Positions 8,714 to 17,444 of a stretch of DNA of 61,365 nucleotides are shown here, piece by piece. This DNA is from an uncultured Anaerovibrio sp. (GTDB lineage Bacteria > Bacillota > Negativicutes > Selenomonadales > Selenomonadaceae). The position numbers and the translations under genes are program-made. Position 1 is the stretch's first letter. The number at the start of each line of letters is the position of its first letter. The stretch spans positions 1 to 61,365 of the forward strand of contig CAKPYV010000011.1 of the NCBI GenBank assembly GCA_934203205.1, in the 5' to 3' direction. The notes under the pieces are model-generated. The model was not told the DNA's origin. It made no database searches and was given only the letters and a program-made list of their open reading frames with translations.

Positions 8714-10003
8714 ATGGAAGCAATAAAAATTTTGATAGTAGATGATTCCCTGTTGTTCAGGGAGGTTGTGGCAAGAGGCCTGAAAAGCCGTTTGCCTGTG
8801 GGAACCCAGATAGAGAAGGCTGGGGATCCTTTTGCTGCCAGAGACAAGATACTTTCCTTTGATCCAGATGTAATGGTTCTGGATGTGGAAATGCCTAATA
8901 TGAATGGTATTGAGTTCCTGCGGCGTTTGATAGTTCAATATAATTTACCTACAGTGGTATCTAGTTCACGACCTGTCTACAAATCCCTGGCTATAGAGGC
9001 AGGAGCCTTTTCATTTCTGGAAAAGCCTTCCACAACCTTGGGCAGCGGTTCCTATTTGGATGGATTGGCTGCTGAGATAAAGCTGGCTAAGGAATATGGA
9101 GATTTGTCAGCTGACCAGGTTAGACAAAGGGAAATAGAAAGCCAGATGGATATGGCTCAGGTGGAGGAGCTGGTACGGCAGGCAGATGCCTGCAGCAAAC
9201 CCAAGGTTGAATATGCTATCTTGGGGGATGGTGAAGAAAAGTCTACAGGCAAGGGCAAGGTGATGGTAAGTACCGCTTTGGAAATGGCTAAGGCGGCAGT
9301 AAAGCAAACGTCAGCTTCGGTTAAAAATACCAACCAAGCAGTGCAGCATAATACTGTACCTCATGTTAGGCCCACACCAAAGCAGATTCCTGTTGTAGAG
9401 GTTAAGGGCAAAACCAGTGCTAAAATTGATTTGATTGCTATTGGCGCCTCCACAGGTGGAACGGAGGCTCTGGCCAAGGTACTGAAGGAATTGGTGCCCC
9501 CTTTGCCGCCTATTGTTATTGTGCAGCATATACCGCCTATGTTTTCAAAATTATTTGCCGATAGATTGAATAATGAATGTCATATTTCTGTTAAGGAAGC
9601 AGAAAACGGGGATAAATTGGAGCCTAATTGGGCCTATGTAGCTCCAGGAGATAAACAAATGAAGGTGAAGAAATTCGGTGGCAACATGCAGCTGGATGTG
9701 AATCATGGCCCTAAGGTTAATGGACATTGTCCTTCTGTAGATGTGCTTTTTGATTCTGTGGCCGATCAGATAGGCAACAATGCTCTGGGGGTTATTCTGA
9801 CAGGTATGGGAGCAGATGGAGCCAATGGATTGTTGAAGATGCGGCAGCAGGGGGCTGCCACCATAGGACAGGATGAAGCCAGCTGTGTGGTTTATGGTAT
9901 GCCTCGGGCAGCCTACGAAAAGGGAGCTGTGGAAAGACAACTGCCCTTGTCAGGCATTGCGTCCATGATTACTACAGTGGCACATGGGCAGGGGAGGCGT
10001 TAG
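8714..10003 (+). CDS. cheB: Protein-glutamate methylesterase/glutamine deamidase CheB
   Basis: CheB (429 residues) removes receptor methyl groups after phosphorylation by CheA. The N-terminal receiver has the acidic pair VDDS, the phosphoacceptor Asp in VLDVEMPNMNG and the Lys in LEKPS. A long linker (about residues 130-235, longer than in enterobacteria) leads to the esterase domain with the catalytic Ser of IGASTGGTEAL, the His of VQHIPPMFS and the Asp of LTGMGADGANG. Its stop codon overlaps the ribosome-binding region of the following sensor kinase, indicating translational coupling. Confidence 0.95.
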   Translation: MEAIKILIVDDSLLFREVVARGLKSRLPVGTQIEKAGDPFAARDKILSFDPDVMVLDVEMPNMNGIEFLRRLIVQYNLPTVVSSSRPVYKSLAIEAGAFSFLEKPSTTLGSGSYLDGLAAEIKLAKEYGDLSADQVRQREIESQMDMAQVEELVRQADACSKPKVEYAILGDGEEKSTGKGKVMVSTALEMAKAAVKQTSASVKNTNQAVQHNTVPHVRPTPKQIPVVEVKGKTSAKIDLIAIGASTGGTEALAKVLKELVPPLPPIVIVQHIPPMFSKLFADRLNNECHISVKEAENGDKLEPNWAYVAPGDKQMKVKKFGGNMQLDVNHGPKVNGHCPSVDVLFDSVADQIGNNALGVILTGMGADGANGLLKMRQQGAATIGQDEASCVVYGMPRAAYEKGAVERQLPLSGIASMITTVAHGQGRR

Positions 10004-10004
10004 T

Positions 10005-11756
10005 GTGGAAAATCCGGCGGTTCAGACAGAGGATGTTTCCTTTGATCAACTGGAAGGCATTATGGGGAATTTGGCAGATGGCTTTGTGCTGACAGACAAA
10101 GACAGTAGAGTTGTCTATATGAATAAGTCTGCAGAGGATATCTTCGAATTTCACTTTCAGCCAGATAATCCTGTTCTTTTTAAACAGATAGGCAGATTGA
10201 TGAATCTGGAAACACAGGAAAGCTTTTTTTGTCCTGTGAGTAGAGCTATTCAGGAAGATAAAACGGTAGGTCTTAGTAAAAATATCGGCCTTATGCATCA
10301 GGATGAGCCAGTGTTTCTATCTGCTACCTGCTCTCCCCGTCATAACAAAAAGGGAGAGGTTATAGGCTGCAGTGCGGTATTTAGAGATATTTCCAAGCTG
10401 CGGGGGATTGCTCATAAGGTGGAAAGTGACCAATATTATATGCGGTCTGTTTTTGAAGCAGCCAAAATAGGTATTTGTAGTCTCAATGTTCAGGGAGGGA
10501 TTGTGGAGGTAAACGAATCTGCCCTGGAGATATTGGGAGGTACCTATCAGGAGGTTATTGGCAGACAGTTTGGTGATGTATTCCAGTGTGTTAACTGCAT
10601 GCCCTATGGCTGCGGCAAGGGGGAGAAATGCAAATTCTGCATTATTCGCAACAATATTGAAGCTGCCGTGTTGGATGATAGCTTTTCTTCAGAGTATGTG
10701 GCGGCTGTTATTACCCGAAATACAGATGAGCCGGTGTGGCTGCAGTTTTTCCTGACTCAGGTGTGGAAGGAAAATGAGAAGCAGATTGTGCTTACCATGA
10801 TTGATATATCCCGCCGTAAGCAGAGGGAAAAGGAGCTTATGGAGGCTCGCCGTATGGCAGAGGTGGCCAGTAATACCAAAACCCAGTTTTTGGCTAATAT
10901 GAGTCATGAAATACGGACTCCTATTAATGGTATGACTGGTATGATTAACCTAACCCTGCGGACGGAACTGAATCCTGAGCAGCGGGAAAATCTTCAGGCG
11001 GCTAAGCAATGTTCTGAGGATTTGCTAAAAATTATTAACGATATTTTGGATTATGCCAAGCTGGAAAATGGCAAAATGACCGTAGAGCATATAGATTTGG
11101 ATTTGCATGGTCTTTTGCATCGAGTAGCTGCTGTCCATGCTAATTTGGCTGAGGGCAAGGGCTTGGAGTTTGTGGGGCCTGATTGCACAAATTTGCCGCA
11201 TTATATAAAGGGAGATCCTTTGCGGTTGAGGCAGATTCTCCACAATCTTTTAACCAACGCCATTAAGTTTACCAGTGCAGGTACTATTATCTTGGGCTGT
11301 ACTATTGCCAGACGAGGTATTAGGACTATGTTGGAATTTTATGTGGAGGATACTGGCATCGGTATGTCCAGGGAGGAGCAGGAGAGACTGTTCAAGCCAT
11401 TTAGCCAGGTGGATGGATCTACCACCAGAAAATTTGGGGGTACTGGCTTGGGGCTGACTATTGTCAAGGAATTGGTAACAGCCATGTATGGCGAGATTCA
11501 TGTGATGTCCAGTCCAGGCATAGGCAGTAGATTTACCTTTGTTATACCACTGAAAACTGCGGAAAAGGCAGATATGGAGCTTAAGGATCAAGCTGTTTTC
11601 CTGAATCCCTATATGAATGATATTAAGGCAGAGGCTTTGCCTCCAGCATTGGAAAAATTAGAAAGCTCTGAGAAAATGGAAAAATCTGATAACTTAGAGC
11701 CAGATGATGATATAATGGATTTACTTAAGTACTGTGAGGATAAGCTCAACAGCTAG
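10005..11756 (+). CDS. PAS-domain sensor histidine kinase
   Basis: The start chosen is the GTG at 10005, seven bases after GGGGAGG; an ATG at 9984 would overlap cheB and include that ribosome site. The 583-residue protein has no transmembrane segment, so it should be cytosolic. Layout: PAS domain 1 (residues ~10-135), PAS domain 2 (~145-265), HisKA with the phospho-His in MSHEIRTPING, and HATPase with HNLLTNAIKFT, DTGIGMS and GGTGLGL. PAS 2 contains a cysteine cluster, CVNCMPYGCGKGEKCKFC, that could bind metal or sense redox. There is no receiver of its own: the stand-alone receiver gene directly downstream is the likely partner. Placement at the end of a che operon suggests a link to motility, which is inference. 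Confidence 0.85.
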   Translation: MENPAVQTEDVSFDQLEGIMGNLADGFVLTDKDSRVVYMNKSAEDIFEFHFQPDNPVLFKQIGRLMNLETQESFFCPVSRAIQEDKTVGLSKNIGLMHQDEPVFLSATCSPRHNKKGEVIGCSAVFRDISKLRGIAHKVESDQYYMRSVFEAAKIGICSLNVQGGIVEVNESALEILGGTYQEVIGRQFGDVFQCVNCMPYGCGKGEKCKFCIIRNNIEAAVLDDSFSSEYVAAVITRNTDEPVWLQFFLTQVWKENEKQIVLTMIDISRRKQREKELMEARRMAEVASNTKTQFLANMSHEIRTPINGMTGMINLTLRTELNPEQRENLQAAKQCSEDLLKIINDILDYAKLENGKMTVEHIDLDLHGLLHRVAAVHANLAEGKGLEFVGPDCTNLPHYIKGDPLRLRQILHNLLTNAIKFTSAGTIILGCTIARRGIRTMLEFYVEDTGIGMSREEQERLFKPFSQVDGSTTRKFGGTGLGLTIVKELVTAMYGEIHVMSSPGIGSRFTFVIPLKTAEKADMELKDQAVFLNPYMNDIKAEALPPALEKLESSEKMEKSDNLEPDDDIMDLLKYCEDKLNS

Positions 11757-11767
11757 GAGGATGAAGA

Positions 11768-12175
11768 ATGAGAATTTTGATAGCCGAGGATGATCGTATT
11801 AGCCGCAGCTTTTTGCAAAAATTTATGCAGTCTTATGGTGAAGTAGATATGGCTGTAGATGGCATGGAGGCTGTAGATTTGTATATGGATTCCATTAAGC
11901 AGAATAATCGTTATGATTTGCTCTGTCTGGATATTATGATGCCCAAGGTGGATGGCCTGAAGGTTTTGAAGGTGATTCGTCAGCTGGAGAAGCAGCATTC
12001 CATACCTCAGGAGGACCATTTAAAGATTATTATGATGACCGCCTTGGCTGATGTGGGCTATGTAGATGAAGCTTTTCGTCAGGGCTGTGATGCTTATGCT
12101 TCCAAGCCAGTTGATACAGACAAGGTGGAAGAGGTAATGAGAAATTTAGGTCTGATAGAGGAAAAACAGGGTTAA
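11768..12175 (+). CDS. Stand-alone CheY-like response regulator receiver
   Basis: This 135-residue single receiver domain has no output domain. Seen: the acidic pocket EDD near residue 7, the phosphoacceptor Asp in CLDIMMPKVDG, the Thr/Ser position in MMTALAD, and the Lys in YASKPVD. It starts 11 bp after the PAS kinase. No other CheY candidate is in the operon, so this could be the CheY that meets the flagellar motor, or a phosphate-relay partner of the preceding kinase. The sequence alone does not decide between the two. Confidence 0.85.
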   Translation: MRILIAEDDRISRSFLQKFMQSYGEVDMAVDGMEAVDLYMDSIKQNNRYDLLCLDIMMPKVDGLKVLKVIRQLEKQHSIPQEDHLKIIMMTALADVGYVDEAFRQGCDAYASKPVDTDKVEEVMRNLGLIEEKQG

Positions 12176-12195
12176 CAGGAAAGATGGGTTGAAAA

Positions 12196-13278
12196 ATGAG
12201 AATTGTACCTGTAGAGCTGGGAAAGAACAGCTATGATATATATATTGGTAATGGGTTGGAGCAGCAGATAAGGGATTTTTGTCAGCAGGCAGGTTTTTCT
12301 GGTAAGGGATTGATTGTTACAGACACCAACGTGGGGCCTATTTATGGACAGTGGTTGCAGGATTTGCTGCAGCAGGCAGGCCTTCGTGTGGAAGTATATG
12401 AGATTCCAGCTGGTGAAAGTTCCAAATCCATGGAGATGGCAGAGAAACTGTTTACCAAATGTATTGAAACAGGTATGGACAGAAAATCTCCTGTTTTTGC
12501 CTTGGGTGGCGGTGTAGTAGGTGATTTGGCTGGTTTTGTGGCAGCTTCCTATATGCGAGGAGTTCCCTTTGTACAGGTGCCTACCAGTCTGTTGGCTCAG
12601 GTGGATTCCAGTGTAGGTGGCAAGGTGGCTGTAAATCATCCTTTAGGCAAAAATCTTATTGGTGCCTTTTATCAGCCTAAGGCTGTGTTCATGGATTTGA
12701 ATACACTGCAGTCTTTGCCTAAGCGGGAAATTTATACCGGTTTGGGGGAGATTATTAAATATGGCATTATTTATGATGCCCAGTTCTTCAAGTATCTGGA
12801 GGATAATATAGAGCAGGTTGCCAGTCTTGCTAATGAGGCTGCCGCTCATATGACAGCCCGTTCCTGCGAAATCAAGGCGGATGTGGTTAGTCAGGATGAA
12901 AAGGAGCTGGGACTGCGGGCAATTTTGAATTTTGGCCATACTGCTGCCCATGCCATTGAGAAGAATACAGGTTATACTAAATATAACCACGGGGAGGCTG
13001 TGGCTATTGGCATGGTGTGTGCAGCCTATATCAGTAAGTCTCTGGGGATGATAGATCAAAGTGTGGTGGATAGAGTTATAAGTTTGATTCTCAAACTGCA
13101 CTTGCCTATTAAGGCTCAGGGCTGTACCGTAGATGATTTATATCGGGATATTTTCCATGACAAGAAAACCGTAGGGGGCAAGGTGAAGTGGATTTTGATG
13201 GAGTCCATTGGCCAGGTTTGCGGTAATAGCAATGTACCAGAGGAGATTGCTAAGGGAGCCATGGAAAAAATTATTTAA
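12196..13278 (+). CDS. aroB: 3-dehydroquinate synthase
   Basis: AroB (360 residues) converts DAHP to 3-dehydroquinate in the shikimate pathway, using NAD and a divalent metal. Seen: the NAD-binding GGGVVGDLAGFVAASYMRG, PTSLLAQVDSSVGGK, KNLIGAFYQP, and metal ligands in GEIIKYG, NFGHTAAHAIE and YNHGEAVAIGM. Length is normal. It follows the receiver gene by 20 bp and is probably carried on the same transcript, although no functional link to chemotaxis is apparent. Confidence 0.95.
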   Translation: MRIVPVELGKNSYDIYIGNGLEQQIRDFCQQAGFSGKGLIVTDTNVGPIYGQWLQDLLQQAGLRVEVYEIPAGESSKSMEMAEKLFTKCIETGMDRKSPVFALGGGVVGDLAGFVAASYMRGVPFVQVPTSLLAQVDSSVGGKVAVNHPLGKNLIGAFYQPKAVFMDLNTLQSLPKREIYTGLGEIIKYGIIYDAQFFKYLEDNIEQVASLANEAAAHMTARSCEIKADVVSQDEKELGLRAILNFGHTAAHAIEKNTGYTKYNHGEAVAIGMVCAAYISKSLGMIDQSVVDRVISLILKLHLPIKAQGCTVDDLYRDIFHDKKTVGGKVKWILMESIGQVCGNSNVPEEIAKGAMEKII

Positions 13279-13402
13279 GTAAGTGGCAGCCTAGGCATAA
13301 TGTGTTGAATTTTACAAAAAACTTACTTTACAAATAGGCAGAATGGATTTATGCTAAAGCCGTGCTAAGAAAGATTGAAGAATGTAAAGAGGGGGATTTT
13401 TT

Positions 13403-13792
13403 ATGGAAACTATAGCGTTGATTGCCCATGATAAGAAAAAGGAAGAGATGCTGGATTTTGTGGAGCATCACAAGGAGTTGCTGAGCAAATTCCATTTGGT
13501 GGCCACTAGAACCACTGGTACTTTGATTAATGAGAAATTTCATTTGAATGTGGAGACTATGATGTCCGGCCCTCTGGGCGGAGATCAGCAGATTGGTGCC
13601 CTGGTGGCTACGGAGAAAGTACATTTTGTGGTATTTTTGCGGGATCCTTTGACCTCCCAGCCTCATGAACCAGATATTAACGCTTTGCTCCGTTTGTGCG
13701 ATGTGCATAATATACCTTTGGCTACTAATAGAAAGAGTGCCCATATTATGCTGAAGTACGTAGCTAGAAAGCTGGAAGAGAATCAGCAGTGA
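13403..13792 (+). CDS. mgsA: Methylglyoxal synthase
   Basis: MgsA (129 residues) converts dihydroxyacetone phosphate to methylglyoxal and phosphate, relieving phosphate limitation or sugar-phosphate stress. Seen: the N-terminal IALIAHDKKK, the phosphate-binding TRTTGTLI, MSGPLGGDQQIGALVA with the catalytic Asp, and the His in PHEPDI. ATG start after GAGGGGG. No clear promoter was found in the 124-bp gap after aroB. Confidence 0.93.
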   Translation: METIALIAHDKKKEEMLDFVEHHKELLSKFHLVATRTTGTLINEKFHLNVETMMSGPLGGDQQIGALVATEKVHFVVFLRDPLTSQPHEPDINALLRLCDVHNIPLATNRKSAHIMLKYVARKLEENQQ

Positions 13793-13812
13793 TTTAGCTG
13801 GAAAAATAACGC

Positions 13813-13841
13813 TTGCATGGAAGAAGTGTTTATGATATACT
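13813..13841 (+). promoter_or_regulatory. Promoter of rpsB-tsf
   Basis: TTGCAT (13813-13818), a 17-bp spacer and TATACT (13836-13841) are followed by a leader of about 105 nt before the rpsB start. The leader is long enough for feedback control by S2, but no specific structure was identified. Confidence 0.6.
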
Positions 13842-13953
13842 AACTCACGGTGTAATTATAAAAACGCACGCTGGCTGATATTTGTACTGTGCCCATTGGG
13901 TTTAACAAAGGATGAGGCTGGCGGAGGAAAAGAAAAACAGGAGGTGCACCACT

Positions 13954-14670
13954 ATGGCAGTTGTTTCTATGAAACAGTTATTAGAGGCTGGTGTTCATTT
14001 CGGACATCAGACTAGAAGATGGAACCCTAAGATGGCTAAGTACATCTTCACCGAGCGTAATGGTATCTACATTATCGATCTTCAGAAGACCGTAAAGAAG
14101 GCTGAGGAGGCTTATAGCTTCGTACGCAGCGTAGCAGAGGAAGGCAAGTCCGTACTCTTCGTTGGTACTAAGAAGCAGGCTCAGGAGGCTATTAAGGACG
14201 AGGCTCTGAAGGCTGATATGTATTTTGTAAACGAGCGTTGGCTGGGCGGCATGCTCACTAACTTCCAGACCATTCAGAAGCGTGTAAACCGTCTGAAGGA
14301 GCTGGAGGCTATGGAAGCTGACGGTGTTTTCGAGGTTCTGACCAAGAAGGAAGTTCAGGGCCTGAAGCATGAGATGGAGAAGCTGGAGAAGTATCTCGGC
14401 GGTATCAAGGACATGGATAAGCTTCCAGGCGCTTTGTTCATCGTAGATCCTCGCAAGGAGCGCATTGCTGTTGCAGAGGCTCACAAGCTGAACATTCCTA
14501 TCGTTGCTATCATTGATACCAACTGCGATCCAGACGAGATTGATTACCCAATCCCTGGTAACGACGATGCTATCCGCGCTGTTCGTCTGCTGACCGGCAA
14601 GATTGCTGATGCAATCATCGAGGGTCGTCAGGGCGAGGCTGCTGAGGCTGTTGCTGAGGATGCTGAGTAA
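13954..14670 (+). CDS. rpsB: 30S ribosomal protein S2
   Basis: S2 (238 residues) is a small-subunit protein near the mRNA exit. The start is the ATG at 13954 (MAVVSMKQLLEAGVHFGHQT), seven bases after AGGAGGTG; longer upstream readings lack homology. Family motifs seen: HFGHQTRRWNPKM, FVGTKKQAQEA, ERWLGGMLTNFQT and the C-terminal GNDDAIRAVRLL. Codon use is biased (GCT, CGT, AAG), as expected for high expression. An intergenic terminator separates it from tsf. Confidence 0.97.
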   Translation: MAVVSMKQLLEAGVHFGHQTRRWNPKMAKYIFTERNGIYIIDLQKTVKKAEEAYSFVRSVAEEGKSVLFVGTKKQAQEAIKDEALKADMYFVNERWLGGMLTNFQTIQKRVNRLKELEAMEADGVFEVLTKKEVQGLKHEMEKLEKYLGGIKDMDKLPGALFIVDPRKERIAVAEAHKLNIPIVAIIDTNCDPDEIDYPIPGNDDAIRAVRLLTGKIADAIIEGRQGEAAEAVAEDAE

Positions 14671-14695
14671 TATACCTGGCTAAATAAGAATTGAT

Positions 14696-14734
14696 GGGGT
14701 AAAGGGACGTTATTTATCCCTTTGCCCCTTTTTT
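14696..14734 (+). terminator. Attenuating terminator between rpsB and tsf
   Basis: GGGGTAAAGGGA (14696-14707) pairs with TCCCTTTGCCCC (14717-14728), with one G-U pair, followed by six T. No promoter is seen between it and tsf, so it probably reduces rather than abolishes read-through. Confidence 0.8.
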
Positions 14735-14764
14735 ACATTAGAGATTTTGAGGAGGATTTACATA

Positions 14765-15637
14765 ATGGCACAGATTACTGCTGCATTGGTTAAGGAGCTG
14801 CGCGAGATTACTGGCGCAGGCATGATGGACTGCAAGAAGGCTCTGGTTGAGTGCGAGGGCGACAAGGATAAGGCTATTGATTATCTCCGTGAGAAGGGTA
14901 TTGCCAAGGCTGCTAAGAAGGCTGGCCGTATTGCTTCTGAGGGTGTTGTAGCTGCTGCTGTTACTGCTGATGGCAAGACTGCTTGCATCGTTGAGATTAA
15001 CTCCGAGACTGACTTCGTTGCTAAGAACGAGAACTTCCAGACACTGGTAAAGAAGATTGCTGAGCACATTGTTGCTTGCAAGCCTGCTGATATGGATGCT
15101 CTGAATGCTTCCCAGATGGATGGCAAGACTGTTGCAGAGGTTATGACCGAGGCTGTTGCTTCCATCGGTGAGAAGCTGTCCCTCCGTCGTTTCGAGGTTT
15201 ATACCACTGAGGATGGCCAGCTGGCTACCTACATCCACATGGGCGGCAAGATCGGCGTTATCGTAGAGCTGTCCGGTGGTGATGAGGCTTTGGGCAAGGA
15301 TGTTGCAATGCAGATTGCAGCTGCTAAGCCTCAGTGCATTGGCCGTGACGATGTAGATCAGGAAGCTTTGGCTCATGAGCGTGAGGTTCTCCGCAAGCAG
15401 GCTCTGGAAGAGGGCAAGCCTGAGAAGATCGTTGAGAAGATGGTTGACGGCCGTATCAACAAGTACTACAAGGAAGTTTGCCTGGTTGAGCAGGAGTTTG
15501 TTAAGGATTCCGATAAGACCATTAAGGACATTCTGGCTGGCGTAGAGGTTCGTCGTTTTGCACGCTTCGAGATGGGCGAGGGCCTGGAGAAGAAGAATGA
15601 GGACTTTGCAGCAGAGGTTGCAGCTCAGATTAAATAA
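14765..15637 (+). CDS. tsf: Translation elongation factor Ts
   Basis: EF-Ts (290 residues) recycles EF-Tu by GDP/GTP exchange. The start is the ATG at 14765 after AGGAGG. Seen: the UBA-like N terminus (LVKELREITGAGMMDCKKAL), the TDFVAKN motif that contacts EF-Tu, and the second-core segment CLVEQEFVKDSDKT. Codon bias matches that of rpsB. Confidence 0.97.
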   Translation: MAQITAALVKELREITGAGMMDCKKALVECEGDKDKAIDYLREKGIAKAAKKAGRIASEGVVAAAVTADGKTACIVEINSETDFVAKNENFQTLVKKIAEHIVACKPADMDALNASQMDGKTVAEVMTEAVASIGEKLSLRRFEVYTTEDGQLATYIHMGGKIGVIVELSGGDEALGKDVAMQIAAAKPQCIGRDDVDQEALAHEREVLRKQALEEGKPEKIVEKMVDGRINKYYKEVCLVEQEFVKDSDKTIKDILAGVEVRRFARFEMGEGLEKKNEDFAAEVAAQIK

Positions 15638-15654
15638 AAACTGAAAAGTTTTCT

Positions 15655-15689
15655 AAAAGCAGAGGACACGCTGTTGTTCTCTGCTTTTT
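15655..15689 (+). terminator. Terminator after tsf
   Basis: AAAAGCAGAG pairs with CTCTGCTTTT and is followed by a short T run. It lies between tsf and pyrH. Confidence 0.65.
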
Positions 15690-15742
15690 AAAAGCGTATA
15701 ATAAGGTAGGATAGTTATTTCTCATTTTTAGGAGGGATTTGA

Positions 15743-16465
15743 GTGGGAGCAGCTAAATACAAGCGCATTATCCTGAAGCTAAGCGGCGAGTCTCTGGCAG
15801 GTGACCAGGGCTTTGGCATTAATCCAACAGTAGTTGAGGCTATTGCCAAGCAGATTAAGAAGGTTCATGAAGAGGGTGTGGATGTGGCTATCGTTGTAGG
15901 CGGTGGCAATATCTGGCGTGGACTTTCTGGTAGTGCCAAGGGCATGGATAGAGCTCAGGCTGATTACATGGGTATGCTTGCTACCTGTATGAATGCTTTG
16001 GCTATGCAGGATGGTCTGCATCAGGTGGGGGTTCCATCCCGTGTACAGACTGCTATCGAAATGCGCCAGGTGGCAGAACCTTATATTCGTGGCAAGGCAA
16101 TCCGCCATATGGAAAAGGGCAGAGTGGTTATTTTTGGAGCCGGCACTGGTAATCCTTATTTCTCCACTGATACTACAGCAGCTCTCCGGGCAGCGGAGAT
16201 TAAGGCTGATGTTATCCTTATGGGTAAAAAGGGTACGGATGGCATCTATGATTCTGATCCAAATAAGAATCCAAATGCCAAGAAGTTTGACAAACTGAGC
16301 TATTCTGAGATTTTGGCCCGTCGTTTGGCCATTATGGATACTACCGCTACCAGCCTTTGCATGGATAACGATATTCCTTTGGTAGTATTCAACATTGAGG
16401 ATTATGAAAATATTTACCGGGCAGCTATCGGTGAGGTTATCGGTACTACCGTAGGAGGTAATTGA
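15743..16465 (+). CDS. pyrH: UMP kinase
   Basis: PyrH (240 residues) phosphorylates UMP to UDP and belongs to the amino-acid-kinase fold. Seen: KRIILKLSGESLAG, VVGGGNIWRG, RAQADYMGMLAT, the FGAGTGNPYFSTDTTAALRA segment (shown in two parts here: FGAGTGNPYFST and DTTAALRA) and LMGKKGTDGIYDSDP. GTG start after AGGAGGG. It overlaps the ribosome-binding site of frr, a classical pyrH-frr pair. Confidence 0.96.
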   Translation: MGAAKYKRIILKLSGESLAGDQGFGINPTVVEAIAKQIKKVHEEGVDVAIVVGGGNIWRGLSGSAKGMDRAQADYMGMLATCMNALAMQDGLHQVGVPSRVQTAIEMRQVAEPYIRGKAIRHMEKGRVVIFGAGTGNPYFSTDTTAALRAAEIKADVILMGKKGTDGIYDSDPNKNPNAKKFDKLSYSEILARRLAIMDTTATSLCMDNDIPLVVFNIEDYENIYRAAIGEVIGTTVGGN

Positions 16466-16467
16466 TT

Positions 16468-17025
16468 TTGGTAAAAGAGATTATTGCAAATAATGAGGAA
16501 CGTCTGGAGAAATCCATTGCTGCTCTGAGAAGAGAATTCGGTTCTCTGCGGGCAGGTCGTGCTACCCCATCCCTGTTGGATAAGGTTATGGTAGATTATT
16601 ATGGCACACCAACTCCTGTAAATCAGGTGGCAAAGGTTTCTGTACCTGAGCCTCGTATGATTGTGATTCAGCCTTGGGAAAAGAGTTTGATTCACGATAT
16701 TGAGTTGGCAATTATGAAGTCTGATTTGGGTTTGTCTCCAAATTCTGACGGTACTGCTATTCGCCTGTCTATTCCACAGCTGACTCAGGAGCGACGTCAG
16801 GAGCTGGTAAAGACTGTAGGCAAGAAGGCTGAGGAAGCCAAGGTCGCTATTCGCAACATCCGTCGTGATGGCAATGAGTCTGTAAAGAAGCTGGAGAAGG
16901 CCAAGGAGATTACTGAGGATGAGTCCAAGAAGGCTCAGGAAGATATCCAGAAGATTGTTGATAAATACATCAAGACTGTGGATACTCTGAAAGAGGCTAA
17001 GGATAAGGAGATTATGGAGGTTTGA
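16468..17025 (+). CDS. frr: Ribosome recycling factor
   Basis: RRF (185 residues) splits post-termination ribosomes together with EF-G. The TTG at 16468 is preferred: it is eight bases after TAGGAGGT and gives exactly the usual family length, while a TTG at 16462 is too close to the ribosome site. Motifs seen: LRAGRATPSLLDKV, YYGTPTPVNQVA, PEPRMIVIQPW and the C-terminal DKEIMEV. The stop codon overlaps the start of the next gene (TGATG). Confidence 0.96.
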   Translation: MVKEIIANNEERLEKSIAALRREFGSLRAGRATPSLLDKVMVDYYGTPTPVNQVAKVSVPEPRMIVIQPWEKSLIHDIELAIMKSDLGLSPNSDGTAIRLSIPQLTQERRQELVKTVGKKAEEAKVAIRNIRRDGNESVKKLEKAKEITEDESKKAQEDIQKIVDKYIKTVDTLKEAKDKEIMEV

Positions 17026-17252
17026 TGCCTGATATAATCGGAATGCCTTGGGAATTGGCCAGGGACTTGCTAAATCAGGCCAATATAAGGTATAATTCAG
17101 TTATCACTTATCCTACAAAGAGTTTTTTCCCTTTGAAGGATAATGGATATTACGTCATTAAGCAGAAGTATCTGGATGACGGAGAGTTAGTTGTAATATT
17201 AGCAGCTCGTCTGCTGAAGGAGGTGTCCAGTAATGGCTTACAAGATTGGTGA
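17025..17252 (+). CDS. Small PASTA-like protein of unknown function
   Basis: A 75-residue product begins at the ATG overlapping the frr stop, with GGAGG just upstream. The N terminus MPDIIGMPWELARDLLNQANI resembles one PASTA repeat (P-D-hydrophobic-x-G-M followed by a helix and then beta strands), and YYVIKQKYLDDGELVVILAARL fits the strand half. PASTA repeats usually occur in tandem on membrane-bound kinases or PBPs; here there is a single unit with no membrane anchor. Its last 20 bases overlap the ferredoxin gene. Function unknown. Confidence 0.7.
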   Translation: MPDIIGMPWELARDLLNQANIRYNSVITYPTKSFFPLKDNGYYVIKQKYLDDGELVVILAARLLKEVSSNGLQDW

Positions 17253-17403
17253 TGAGTGTATCTCCTGCGGTTCTTGCGCAGGTACTTGCCCTGTTGAGGC
17301 TATCAGCGAGGGTGAGTCTCATTATGAGATTAACGAGGAGGCTTGCGTAGAGTGCGGTGCATGCGCAGCAGGCTGTCCAGTAGGTGCTATTGTAGCTCCT
17401 TGA
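17233..17403 (+). CDS. 2[4Fe-4S] clostridial-type ferredoxin
   Basis: This 56-residue gene starts with ATG after AAGGAGGTG. It has the two classical cluster motifs: CISCGSCAGTCP near residues 9-20 and CVECGACAAGCP near 38-49, giving eight Cys for two 4Fe-4S clusters. It is a soluble low-potential electron carrier. The strong ribosome site and biased codons suggest high expression. It sits upstream of uppS-cdsA-dxr-rseP-ispG: IspG needs reduced ferredoxin or flavodoxin, so supply to the MEP pathway is a reasonable inference. Confidence 0.95.
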   Translation: MAYKIGDECISCGSCAGTCPVEAISEGESHYEINEEACVECGACAAGCPVGAIVAP

Positions 17404-17444
17404 TGATTTTTTGACCTGGAGTTGTACCGGGACGAAAAGCAAAT

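Noticed and set aside
9984..10004. ATG at 9984 as start of the PAS kinase
   Set aside because: It would place the ribosome-binding GGGGAGG inside the coding region; the GTG at 10005 has ideal spacing.
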